Origin: Pseudomonas fluorescens NCIMB 11764
Lineage (GTDB): Bacteria > Pseudomonadota > Gammaproteobacteria > Pseudomonadales > Pseudomonadaceae
Assembly: GCF_000293885.2 (NCBI RefSeq)
Contig: NZ_CP010945.1
Location: 930,001 to 994,000 of the forward strand
Length of the DNA: 64,000 bases
Direction: 5' to 3'
Position numbers and translations under genes: made by a program. Shown one piece after another: positions 35,370 to 42,945 of the stretch (its first letter is position 1; every line of letters starts with the position of its first letter). Below the pieces are notes generated by a model that saw only the letters and a program-made list of their open reading frames with translations, searched no databases and was not told where the DNA came from.

Positions 35370-35404
35370 CGTCGTGCCTCTTCTCTCTGGGCGCCCGCAG
35401 GCGC

Positions 35405-35441
35405 GTCAAAAAACAACAAGCCACGCAAAATGCGTGGCTTG
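35405..35441 (-). terminator. Hairpin with T-run in purE leader (second of two)
   Basis: The stem CAAGCCACGCA/TGCGTGGCTTG (11 bp, three-base loop) is followed on the minus strand by TTGTTTTTT-type sequence. It lies about 50 bases before purE with no minus-strand gene upstream. Confidence 0.75.
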
Positions 35442-35449
35442 ATTGTACG

Positions 35450-35472
35450 AAAAATGGCCGGACGAACCGGCC
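35450..35472 (-). terminator. Hairpin with T-run in purE leader (first of two)
   Basis: GGCCGG/CCGGCC with a five-base loop, followed on the minus strand by A and five T. The first arm can instead pair with an upstream GGCC (UUCG-type loop), giving mutually exclusive stems. Confidence 0.65.
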
Positions 35473-35483
35473 GAAGGCCGCGC

Positions 35484-35489
35484 AGTATA
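35484..35489 (-). promoter_or_regulatory. Candidate -10 element of purE
   Basis: TATACT on the minus strand, just upstream of the tandem hairpins. No good -35 is seen at 16-18 bases. Confidence 0.35.
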
Positions 35490-35772
35490 CCTCAATGAAG
35501 CGGATAAACAGCCCCCGAAACGACCATCTGTCATACGGCACAAAGTGCCGGTTTTATTGACTTGAAGGTCAAGAGCGCACAGAGCCCACCGCCGCCCTTC
35601 AGGGCAATAACCCCCTCGCTGACCAATGCGCACAAGAAGTTCCATTTATCACTTTAAAACACCAAGTAATAAATAAGGGATATCAACAAGTTCAGATCCG
35701 GAAAAAACTCGTGCTATATATAAAGCGGCACCAAACTAACGCGCCACTTACTTAATCAATGACCCCTCTTAA

Positions 35773-35804
35773 CGCCCTCAACTAAATCACCGAGGGCGAT
35801 TTTT
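35773..35804 (+). terminator. Intrinsic terminator-like stem before metzincin gene
   Basis: CGCCCTC/GAGGGCG with a 12-base loop, then A and five T, ending about 15 bases before the ATG at 35820. It sits between the AT-rich promoter candidate and the gene, so it would have to be read through. Confidence 0.7.
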
Positions 35805-35819
35805 CCACGAGCCTTGATC

Positions 35820-36494
35820 ATGCACACTTTATTAAAAGCACTACTGACACTTGTCACCACCTTGAGCATCCATATCTGTGCCCATGCAGCAAATGACAAT
35901 ACACTCAAAGACGATCCTTTTAATCCGATCCGGATTTTCGTCATCTTCCATGACGATGTTCCTGAATCGAAACGAAACTTAACCTACGTTGATCGAATTC
36001 GACCCTTTGTCATCGAGTTCAAGCGTATCACTGGCCGCGACATCTCAGTGGTCTTCGATCGGAACCGCCCACCCTATACCAACTTCAACTACAAATCTGA
36101 CACCCCCCATAAAATGTTTGAAGAGTGGAAAAAGCTCAGCTGGGAATATAAAAAAGAACGACACAAAAACAACGAGTTTTTGTCTTCACGCAATGACCGG
36201 ATTCTCTTGATCACCAACGATTATATCAATGGCAGTCCGCTAATGGGCGGCATCGGAGGGCTCGCGACTCTACCCGGACACTCCGCGATCGCCTCGTTTG
36301 AACAAGGGCAGGCAATAGGGCATGAACTCGGGCATACCTTTAATGCACGCCATGACGACAGCGAAATTATTTATAACGGATGGTGGTGTGAAACCTTTAT
36401 GTTCCCGGAATCGTTTGTGCTTCGCTCTAATTGTTATGTTTTTAGCCAAGCAAACGAAAAACGTATCAAGGCCTATGTCGACAGCCTGTATTGA
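35820..36494 (+). CDS. Secreted metzincin-like zinc metallopeptidase (copy 1)
   Basis: A 224-residue protein with a signal peptide (residues 1 to about 22, LSIHICAHA). The zinc motif is GHELGHTFNARHDD: His-Glu-x-x-His with a third His six residues on, the metzincin spacing, though the usual Gly is Asn. Downstream is IIYNGWW, shared with the next gene. The two Cys near the C-terminus (WWCETF and SNCYVF) could form a disulfide. Composition is AT-rich compared with flanking genes, a sign of transfer. Start ATG is preferred to the in-frame TTG two codons upstream. Substrate unknown; snapalysin- or reprolysin-like relationship is only a guess. Confidence 0.72.
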   Translation: MHTLLKALLTLVTTLSIHICAHAANDNTLKDDPFNPIRIFVIFHDDVPESKRNLTYVDRIRPFVIEFKRITGRDISVVFDRNRPPYTNFNYKSDTPHKMFEEWKKLSWEYKKERHKNNEFLSSRNDRILLITNDYINGSPLMGGIGGLATLPGHSAIASFEQGQAIGHELGHTFNARHDDSEIIYNGWWCETFMFPESFVLRSNCYVFSQANEKRIKAYVDSLY

Positions 36495-36550
36495 AAGTTC
36501 CACGACGGCCCTCTCCCACCCCAACAATGAATAACAACAAGGAAAACCGC

Positions 36551-37144
36551 ATGAAACACATTAAAACCAATCAAGCAAAAAAACCTATACTTTTAATTGT
36601 TTTTATCCACGACGACCTGGACGGGTACGATGAAGGAAAACTTTACGACGACCACTTCGCCTGGCTGAAAACCGAGCTTGAGCATATATCCGGTCGTGGC
36701 GTCACAATCATCTTCAGCTCTAAAGCCACGTCTCCGGGAATGACCCATTACCATTACAAAAATGAAAGTGTTTACGATTCAGGTCAGGGCTGGAAAGCAA
36801 TGGTTAAAGAGTTTACTTCGAAGGTGGAGGAGAGCCGCCCTTATGATCCAGACCTCAATAAATTCCTCTTGTTAACTCGCAGCCCAATCAACAGCAGCGT
36901 TGCCGGCGCCGCGATCGAAAAAGGCCAGAGTGGAATCGCTTCGATATTTTATTACATGGCACCCGCCCACGAGGTGGGCCACATGTTCGGGGCCACCCAT
37001 GACGATGCAGACGTGATCTATGACGGCTGGTGGCATGACACGGTCATGAAAGCTGACTGGGCGACCACGTTTCGTGGCAATGCCTACCGTTTCAGCGACA
37101 AGAACCGAGAGAATATTCGTCACTACCTCGATCAGTTCGACTGA
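36551..37144 (+). CDS. Metzincin-like zinc metallopeptidase without signal peptide (copy 2)
   Basis: A 197-residue paralogue of the preceding gene: both share an FxHDD-type first strand (IVFIHDDLDG versus IFVIFHDDVPE), a Gly-Arg turn (SGRGVTIIF), IAS before the zinc helix and VIYDGWW after it. The motif AHEVGHMFGATHDD is the complete metzincin HExxHxxGxxHD. No hydrophobic N-terminus exists from this Met, which has AAGGAAA six bases upstream; an earlier Met lacks a ribosome site and also gives no signal. So copy 2 should be cytosolic or exported by another route. 56 bases after copy 1, probably cotranscribed. Confidence 0.72.
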   Translation: MKHIKTNQAKKPILLIVFIHDDLDGYDEGKLYDDHFAWLKTELEHISGRGVTIIFSSKATSPGMTHYHYKNESVYDSGQGWKAMVKEFTSKVEESRPYDPDLNKFLLLTRSPINSSVAGAAIEKGQSGIASIFYYMAPAHEVGHMFGATHDDADVIYDGWWHDTVMKADWATTFRGNAYRFSDKNRENIRHYLDQFD

Positions 37145-37199
37145 AACACCGGTGAGCTGATCATCGGGTGCGAGCCTTTCGCATGGGCTTGCACCCGAC

Positions 37200-38111
37200 T
37201 CAGGAAGCGGGGCTAGCCGCCCCGCCTTCCAGCTTGCGCCACAACAATCGCACGTTCGCCTTGCGCACCAGTGCGCAGCGGTAAAGACGAATCTCCAGCG
37301 GCACATGCCATTGCGGGCCGCCACAGACCACCAGTTCACCACGAGCCAATTCGGCCCGTACGCTCAGTTGCGGGACCCAGGCAATCCCCAACCCTTCCAA
37401 GGCCATGCTTTTCAAGCTATCAGCCATGGCGGTTTCGTACACTGTGGTAAACCTCAGCGCACGCTGGCGCAGCAAGCCGTTCACCGAACGTCCGAGAAAC
37501 GCTCCGGCGCTGTAGGCCAACAAAGGAACGCTGGCTTCGCCCTCCAGATCGAACAGCGGCTTGCCATTGGCATCCGCCGCACACACCGGCAGCATTTCCG
37601 TGTGCCCCAGATGCAGTGACGGAAAGATCTCCGGGTCCATCTGCATGGCGGCGTCAGGGTCATAGAACGCCAGCATCAGATCGCACCCGCCTTCGCGCAA
37701 TGCATGCACCGCGTCGCCAACGTTGGTCGCCACCAGCCGTGTAGCAATGTTCAAACCTTCATTACGCAACTGCGCGATCCAGCGCGGAAAGAAGCCCAAT
37801 GCCAGGGAGTGGGCGGCGGCGACCTGCATCACTTCACCCTGCCCGCCTTCCAGATGGTGCAGGTGGCGCAGGACTTCGCCGAGCTGCTCGACCACGGTCC
37901 GTGCGGTGACCAGGAACAACTGCCCCGCCGCCGTCAACTCGACCGGCGTGCGCGAACGGTTGACCAGTTGCAGCCCCAGTGCGGCTTCGAGGCTGCGGAT
38001 CCGTCGGCTGAACGCCGGCTGCGTCACGAAGCGGCGTTCCGCAGCCTGGGAGAAGCTGCGGGTGGCGGCCAGGGCACTGAAGTCCTCAAGCCATTTACTT
38101 TCCAGATTCAT
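37200..38111 (-). CDS. LysR-type transcriptional regulator
   Basis: A 303-residue LysR regulator. The N-terminal winged helix is clear (WLEDFSALAATRSFSQAAERRFVTQPAFSRRIRSLEAALG), followed by a two-lobed effector domain. GGGAGGG five bases upstream supports this Met over one eight codons earlier. It is divergent from aspA with a LysR-type box in the shared gap, and the same neighbour pair (PA5428-PA5429) is known from P. aeruginosa, so control of aspA by aspartate or a related signal is a fair inference. Confidence 0.9.
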   Translation of the reverse strand: MNLESKWLEDFSALAATRSFSQAAERRFVTQPAFSRRIRSLEAALGLQLVNRSRTPVELTAAGQLFLVTARTVVEQLGEVLRHLHHLEGGQGEVMQVAAAHSLALGFFPRWIAQLRNEGLNIATRLVATNVGDAVHALREGGCDLMLAFYDPDAAMQMDPEIFPSLHLGHTEMLPVCAADANGKPLFDLEGEASVPLLAYSAGAFLGRSVNGLLRQRALRFTTVYETAMADSLKSMALEGLGIAWVPQLSVRAELARGELVVCGGPQWHVPLEIRLYRCALVRKANVRLLWRKLEGGAASPAS

Positions 38112-38178
38112 CACGCCCTCCCGGACACGCACCAAATTAGGTCACACGCTCGCCGCACACACGGCGTCACACAGGCAT

Positions 38179-38195
38179 TATGCCGAATATGCATA
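38179..38195. promoter_or_regulatory. LysR-type binding site in the lysR-aspA gap
   Basis: TATGC-N7-GCATA contains a T-N11-A core in a perfect interrupted dyad, 68 bases upstream of the LysR start and 97 bases before aspA. Confidence 0.6.
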
Positions 38196-38291
38196 GGCCA
38201 GTGTTTAACAGCATTGGCCGAAAACTCTCCACAAGCCTAGCATTTGCGGTGTTCCGGCACAGACCGGGTCCATATCGAGATGATTTCTATC

Positions 38292-39716
38292 ATGTCCTCC
38301 GCTGCATCTTTCCGCACAGAAAAAGACCTGCTTGGCGTACTCGAAGTACCGGCTCAAGCGTATTACGGCATCCAGACCCTGCGAGCGGTGAACAACTTCC
38401 GTCTCTCCGGCGTTCCGATTTCGCATTACCCGAAGCTGGTTGTCGGCCTGGCCATGGTCAAACAAGCCGCCGCTGACGCCAACCGCGAGCTGGGTCACCT
38501 GAGCGAAGCCAAGCACGCTGCCATCAGCGAAGCCTGTGCACGATTGATCCGCGGCGATTTCCACGAAGAGTTCGTGGTGGACATGATTCAAGGCGGCGCT
38601 GGCACTTCAACCAACATGAATGCAAACGAAGTCATCGCCAACATCGCGCTGGAGGCCATGGGTCACCAGAAGGGCGAATACCAATACCTGCACCCGAACA
38701 ACGACGTGAACATGGCGCAGTCGACCAACGACGCCTACCCGACCGCGATCCGCCTGGGTCTGCTGCTGGGCCACGACGCCCTGCTGGCCAGCCTCGACAG
38801 CCTGATCCAGTCGTTCGCCGCCAAGGGTGAAGAATTCAGCCACGTTCTGAAGATGGGTCGTACCCAGCTGCAAGACGCCGTGCCGATGACCCTCGGCCAG
38901 GAATTCCGCGCTTTCGCCACCACCCTGGGCGAAGACCTGGCACGCCTGAAGACACTGGCACCAGAACTGCTGACCGAAGTGAACCTGGGCGGTACCGCGA
39001 TTGGCACCGGCATCAACGCCGACCCGCGTTACCAGCACCTGGCTGTTCAACGTCTGGCGACCATCAGCGGTCATCCGCTGGTACCGGCGGCCGACCTGAT
39101 CGAAGCCACCTCCGATATGGGCGCGTTCGTACTGTTCTCCGGCATGCTCAAGCGCACCGCGGTCAAGCTGTCGAAGATCTGCAACGACCTGCGCCTGCTG
39201 TCCAGCGGCCCACGCACCGGCATCAATGAAATCAACCTGCCAGCGCGTCAGCCAGGCAGCTCGATCATGCCTGGCAAGGTCAACCCGGTCATCCCGGAAG
39301 CGGTAAACCAGGTAGCGTTCCAGATTATCGGCAACGACCTGGCGCTGACCATTGCGGCCGAAGGCGGCCAACTGCAACTGAACGTGATGGAGCCGCTGAT
39401 CGCGTTCAAGATCTTCGACTCGATCCGTCTGCTGCAACGCGCCATGGACATGCTGCGCGAGCACTGCATCACCGGCATCACCGCCAACGAAGCCCGCTGC
39501 CGCGAACTGGTCGAGCACTCGATCGGCCTGGTCACCGCGCTGAACCCGTACATCGGCTATGAAAACGCCACCCGCATCGCTCGTATCGCCCTCGAAAGCG
39601 GCCGCGGCGTGCTGGAACTGGTGCGCGAAGAAGGCTTGCTCGACGAAGAAATGCTCGCCGACATCCTGCGCCCGGAAAACATGATTGCTCCGCGTCTGGT
39701 GCCGCTTAAGGCCTGA
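38292..39716 (+). CDS. aspA: Aspartate ammonia-lyase (aspartase)
   Basis: Reversibly deaminates L-aspartate to fumarate and ammonium. The 474-residue fumarase/aspartase family enzyme starts MSSAASFRTEKDLLGVLEVP and carries the family signature GSSIMPGKVNPVIPEAVNQ with its catalytic Ser loop, plus GTSTNMNANEVIANIA and the TGINEINLP region. Earlier Mets exist four and sixteen codons upstream. Together with the asparaginase and AGCS symporter downstream it forms an Asn/Asp use module. A strong terminator follows. Confidence 0.95.
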   Translation: MSSAASFRTEKDLLGVLEVPAQAYYGIQTLRAVNNFRLSGVPISHYPKLVVGLAMVKQAAADANRELGHLSEAKHAAISEACARLIRGDFHEEFVVDMIQGGAGTSTNMNANEVIANIALEAMGHQKGEYQYLHPNNDVNMAQSTNDAYPTAIRLGLLLGHDALLASLDSLIQSFAAKGEEFSHVLKMGRTQLQDAVPMTLGQEFRAFATTLGEDLARLKTLAPELLTEVNLGGTAIGTGINADPRYQHLAVQRLATISGHPLVPAADLIEATSDMGAFVLFSGMLKRTAVKLSKICNDLRLLSSGPRTGINEINLPARQPGSSIMPGKVNPVIPEAVNQVAFQIIGNDLALTIAAEGGQLQLNVMEPLIAFKIFDSIRLLQRAMDMLREHCITGITANEARCRELVEHSIGLVTALNPYIGYENATRIARIALESGRGVLELVREEGLLDEEMLADILRPENMIAPRLVPLKA

Positions 39717-39776
39717 ACCGACGCATCAGTAGCACCGCTCACCAGGTCGAGGGACTAGACACCTCTCACCTTTTGA

Positions 39777-39810
39777 GGGCTTGGGGTTTATTCCCCAGGC
39801 CCTTTTTTTT
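39777..39810 (+). terminator. Intrinsic terminator of aspA
   Basis: A ten-base stem GGGCTTGGGG/CCCCAGGCCC (one G:U pair) with a short loop followed by eight T, about 60 bases after the aspA stop. Confidence 0.92.
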
Positions 39811-40246
39811 AACTCTTTGGCAGTAAATCAGAATGTCTGGGGGCTGAGAAATGTGGGCGCGGGCTTGCTCGCGAAAGCGATGTGTCAGTCACCATAAATA
39901 GTGGATGTCAGACCGCATTCGCGAGCAAGCCCGCTTCCACAGAAAAGCAGATCCCGCATAAACCCGGCGCCGGTAACGTCGGGCGTTTCAAAGGCTTCGT
40001 TTCGATGCTTGCACCACAACCGTGCAGACGGACGGCACTCTCCTAGGTATAGTGCCGCCCCTCTTCGCGTGAGCGGTCGTCGGTAACGAGGCCCAAACCC
40101 ATGCGAAACCCGAACTAATAACAAACCCGCAATATGAAATCGGGACGAAACGTCGCCTCGCCTGTTTTGCCGTGCGCAAACCGGTGTAACGCGATGTTTC
40201 CGACCGCCCAGCATTTGCCTACACAAAAAACAGCGAGGAATAATCC
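39811..40246. other. Gap between aspA terminator and AGCS symporter gene
   Basis: Apart from the REP repeat at 39852-39941 there is an inverted repeat GGCACT/AGTGCC (40034-40056) enclosing GGTATAGT, a possible -10 area about 190 bases before the symporter. No gene seen. Confidence 0.4.
39852..39941. repeat. REP-type inverted repeat (GCGGGCTTGCTCGCGAA)
   Basis: TGTGGGCGCGGGCTTGCTCG and its near complement enclose a 42-base centre. Confidence 0.85.
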
Positions 40247-41698
40247 ATGCTCGAAGTCATTAACGACTTCCTCTCAGGGAAAGTACTGATCGTGCTCATT
40301 GTCGGGCTCGGTAGCTACTTCACGATCCGCTCGCGTTTCGTTCAATTGCGTCACTTCTTCCACATGTTCGCGGTGTTCCGCGACAGTCTCAAAAGCAGCG
40401 CCGGCCAACTCAGCTCGTTCCAGGCCCTGATGCTCAGCCTCGCTGGCCGCGTCGGTGCAGGCAACATCGCCGGTGTCGGCATTGCCGTGACCCTCGGTGG
40501 GCCAGGTGCGGTGTTCTGGATGTGGGTGACCGCACTGGTCGGCATGTCCAGCAGCTTCTTCGAATGCTCCCTCGGCCAGCTCTACAAACGCGCCGACGCT
40601 GACGGCACTTACCGTGGCGGCCCGTCCTATTACATCCAGCACGGTCTGCAGAAACGCTGGTTGGGCATGATCATGGCGTTCCTGTTGCTGGTGACTTTCG
40701 GGTTCGCGTTCAACGGCCTGCAATCCCACGCTGTGACGCACTCGCTGAACAACGCGTTCGGCTTCGATACCACCTGGACCGGCCTGACCCTGGCAGTGTT
40801 GCTGGGTCTGGTGTTCATCGGCGGGATCAAGCGCATCGCCAAGGTCGCTGACCTGTTGGTGCCGGTGAAAACCCTGGTGTACATCGGCGTGACCATCTAT
40901 GTGATCGTGCTGCAATTCGACCACGTACCGGCGATGCTGATGACCATCGTCAAAAGCGCCTTCGGTCTCGACCAGGCCTTCGGCGGCCTGATTGGCAGTG
41001 CCATCGTCATGGGCGTGAAGCGTGGCGTGTTCGCCAACGAAGCGGGCCTGGGCAGTGCGCCAAACGTGGCAGCCGTGGCGTCGGTTGAACACCCGGTGGC
41101 ACAAGGCGTGGTTCAGGCGTTCAGCGTGTTCCTCGACACCTTCGTGATCTGCACCTGCACCGCCTTGCTGATCCTGCTCTCGGGCTTCTACACCCCGGGC
41201 TTCGAAGGCGATGGCATTGCCCTGACCCAGAACTCGCTCGCCGCTGTCGTGGGCGACTGGGGCCGGATGTTTATCTCCGTGGCATTGGCGTTGTTCGTGT
41301 TCACTTCGATTCTCTACAACTACTACCTGGGCGAGAGCAACCTGCGCTTCCTGATCGGTGAAAACCGCAAGGCGCTGATAGGCTACCGCGCACTGGTACT
41401 GGTGTTGATCTTCTGGGGTGCGATCGAGAACCTCGGCACGGTGTTCGCGTTTGCCGACATCACCATGACCCTGCTCGCGTTCGTGAACCTGATTGCGCTG
41501 TTCCTGCTGTTCAAGGTCGGCATGCGCATCCTGCGTGACTACGATGACCAGCGCGCTGCCGGGATCAAGACTCCAGTGTTCGATTCGAGCAAGTTCCCGG
41601 ATCTGGACCTGGACCTGAACGCCTGGCCAGCCAACCCGCCAGCCGCCGCCACCAAGGCAGAAGCTGAAGCGCAAGGCGTACCCGCAGCGCAACGCTGA
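40247..41698 (+). CDS. Sodium:alanine/glycine symporter (AGCS family)
   Basis: A 483-residue inner-membrane symporter of about eleven helices. Family marks: FQALMLSLAGRVGAGNIAGVGIAVTLGGPGAVFWMW at residues 60-95, GGPSYYIQHGL, KRGVFANEAGLGSAPNVAA and FTSILYNYYLGESN. AGCS members import small neutral amino acids with Na+; this one, between aspartase and asparaginase genes, may serve Asn, Gln or Ala. The C-terminal tail (about 445-483) is hydrophilic and Pro/Ala-rich. ATG follows AGGAATAA. Confidence 0.93.
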   Translation: MLEVINDFLSGKVLIVLIVGLGSYFTIRSRFVQLRHFFHMFAVFRDSLKSSAGQLSSFQALMLSLAGRVGAGNIAGVGIAVTLGGPGAVFWMWVTALVGMSSSFFECSLGQLYKRADADGTYRGGPSYYIQHGLQKRWLGMIMAFLLLVTFGFAFNGLQSHAVTHSLNNAFGFDTTWTGLTLAVLLGLVFIGGIKRIAKVADLLVPVKTLVYIGVTIYVIVLQFDHVPAMLMTIVKSAFGLDQAFGGLIGSAIVMGVKRGVFANEAGLGSAPNVAAVASVEHPVAQGVVQAFSVFLDTFVICTCTALLILLSGFYTPGFEGDGIALTQNSLAAVVGDWGRMFISVALALFVFTSILYNYYLGESNLRFLIGENRKALIGYRALVLVLIFWGAIENLGTVFAFADITMTLLAFVNLIALFLLFKVGMRILRDYDDQRAAGIKTPVFDSSKFPDLDLDLNAWPANPPAAATKAEAEAQGVPAAQR

Positions 41699-41707
41699 TC
41701 GGTGAAT

Positions 41708-41732
41708 GACGGGCGCATCCCCTGCGCCCGTC
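41708..41732 (+). terminator. Hairpin after AGCS symporter gene
   Basis: A perfect ten-base stem GACGGGCGCA/TGCGCCCGTC with a five-base loop, nine bases after the stop; no T-run. Confidence 0.65.
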
Positions 41733-41749
41733 AGTTAAAGTGCACAACC

Positions 41750-41838
41750 TGTGGGAACGAGCCGGCTCGCGATGGCGGTATGTTAGAGACTAATGTGTCA
41801 ACTGACAGTCCGTCATCGCCAGCCGGCTGGCTCCCACA
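41750..41838. repeat. REP-type inverted repeat before asparaginase gene
   Basis: TGTGGGAACGAGCCGGCTCGCG and an imperfect complement ending GGCTGGCTCCCACA enclose about 45 bases, ending 25 bases before the asparaginase start. Confidence 0.8.
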
Positions 41839-41863
41839 TGCCATCTCTTGCGGAGACTTCCCC

Positions 41864-42868
41864 ATGGTTCCCAATTCCTTTCCTGCCGCCCAGCACGTCA
41901 TGGTGCTCTACACCGGTGGCACCATCGGCATGCAAGCCAGCGAACACGGCCTGGCACCGGCATCCGGTTTCGAAGCGCGGATGCGCGAATACCTGCACAG
42001 CCAGCCGGAACTGGTGGTACCGCAGTGGCGCTTTCGCGAGATGTCGCCGCTGATCGACAGCGCCAACATGTCTCCGGCGTATTGGCAGCAACTGCGCGAG
42101 GCCGTGGTCGATGCCGTCGACGTACAGGGCTGCGACAGTGTGCTGATCCTGCACGGCACCGACACGCTGGCTTATAGCGCTGCGGCCATGAGCTTTCAAT
42201 TGCTGGGCCTGAACGCCCGCGTGTGCTTTACCGGTTCGATGCTGCCGGCCGGCGTGACCGACAGCGATGCCTGGGAAAACCTCGGCGGCGCGTTGGTGGC
42301 GTTGGGTCATGGCTTGGCACCGGGCGTTCATCTGTACTTCCATGGCGAATTGCTGGATCCGACCCGTTGCGCGAAAGTCCGCAGTTTCGGTCGGCATCCG
42401 TTCAAGCGACTGGAGCGCCAAGGCGGCGGAGCGAAGGCTTCTTCACTGCCCGCCGCGTTGAACTACAACCAGAGCAAGCAGCTGGCGAAAGTTGCTGTGT
42501 TGCCGCTGTTCCCCGGCATTGGCGCCGAGCAACTCGATGGCGTGCTGAACAGCGGCATCCAGGGCCTGGTGCTGGAGTGCTACGGCAGCGGCACCGGGCC
42601 GAGCGACAACCCCGAGTTTCTTGCCAGCCTCGGTCGCGCGCGGGACAACGGCGTGGTGGTGGTTGCGGTGACGCAGTGCCATGAAGGTGGCGTCGAGCTG
42701 GATGTCTACGAGGCGGGCAGTCGTTTGCGTGGCGTCGGCGTACTTTCGGGCGGTGGCATGACCCGTGAAGCGGCGTTCGGCAAGTTGCATGGGCTGCTGG
42801 GTACGGGGCTTGGCACCGATGAGGTCCGCACCCTGGTGGAGCTGGATCTGTGTGGCGAATTGATCTGA
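41864..42868 (+). CDS. L-asparaginase (cytoplasmic, type I-like)
   Basis: Hydrolyses asparagine to aspartate and ammonia. The 334-residue protein begins MVPNSFPAAQHVMVLYTGGTIGM; the nucleophile Thr lies in TGGTIGM and the second active-site block is LILHGTDTLAYSAAAM. No signal peptide, so it is the cytosolic class. GGAG lies nine bases before the ATG; the longer open frame upstream passes through a REP element. Product aspartate would feed the aspartase encoded 2.2 kb upstream. Confidence 0.92.
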   Translation: MVPNSFPAAQHVMVLYTGGTIGMQASEHGLAPASGFEARMREYLHSQPELVVPQWRFREMSPLIDSANMSPAYWQQLREAVVDAVDVQGCDSVLILHGTDTLAYSAAAMSFQLLGLNARVCFTGSMLPAGVTDSDAWENLGGALVALGHGLAPGVHLYFHGELLDPTRCAKVRSFGRHPFKRLERQGGGAKASSLPAALNYNQSKQLAKVAVLPLFPGIGAEQLDGVLNSGIQGLVLECYGSGTGPSDNPEFLASLGRARDNGVVVVAVTQCHEGGVELDVYEAGSRLRGVGVLSGGGMTREAAFGKLHGLLGTGLGTDEVRTLVELDLCGELI

Positions 42869-42945
42869 GGCACGGGGCTGGCTTGCAACCTTGTGCGAGC
42901 CTTCCTACCCGTCGCCGTCAGGAAGGCTTGCCCTGTCGCTTGAGT

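Larger units (their letters stand above)
35370..35819. other. Gap between purE and metzincin genes, terminator-rich and AT-rich
   Basis: No gene seen. It holds two minus-strand terminator-like hairpins in the purE leader, a plus-strand hairpin with T4 (35536-35554), an AT-rich stretch with TATATATAA (35714-35722) as a possible -10 area, and a plus-strand terminator-like stem 20 bases before the first metzincin start. Confidence 0.5.

Noticed and set aside
41702..41863. Longer asparaginase start
   Set aside because: The extension reads through a hairpin and a REP element; the conserved protein begins just before the TGGTIG motif.
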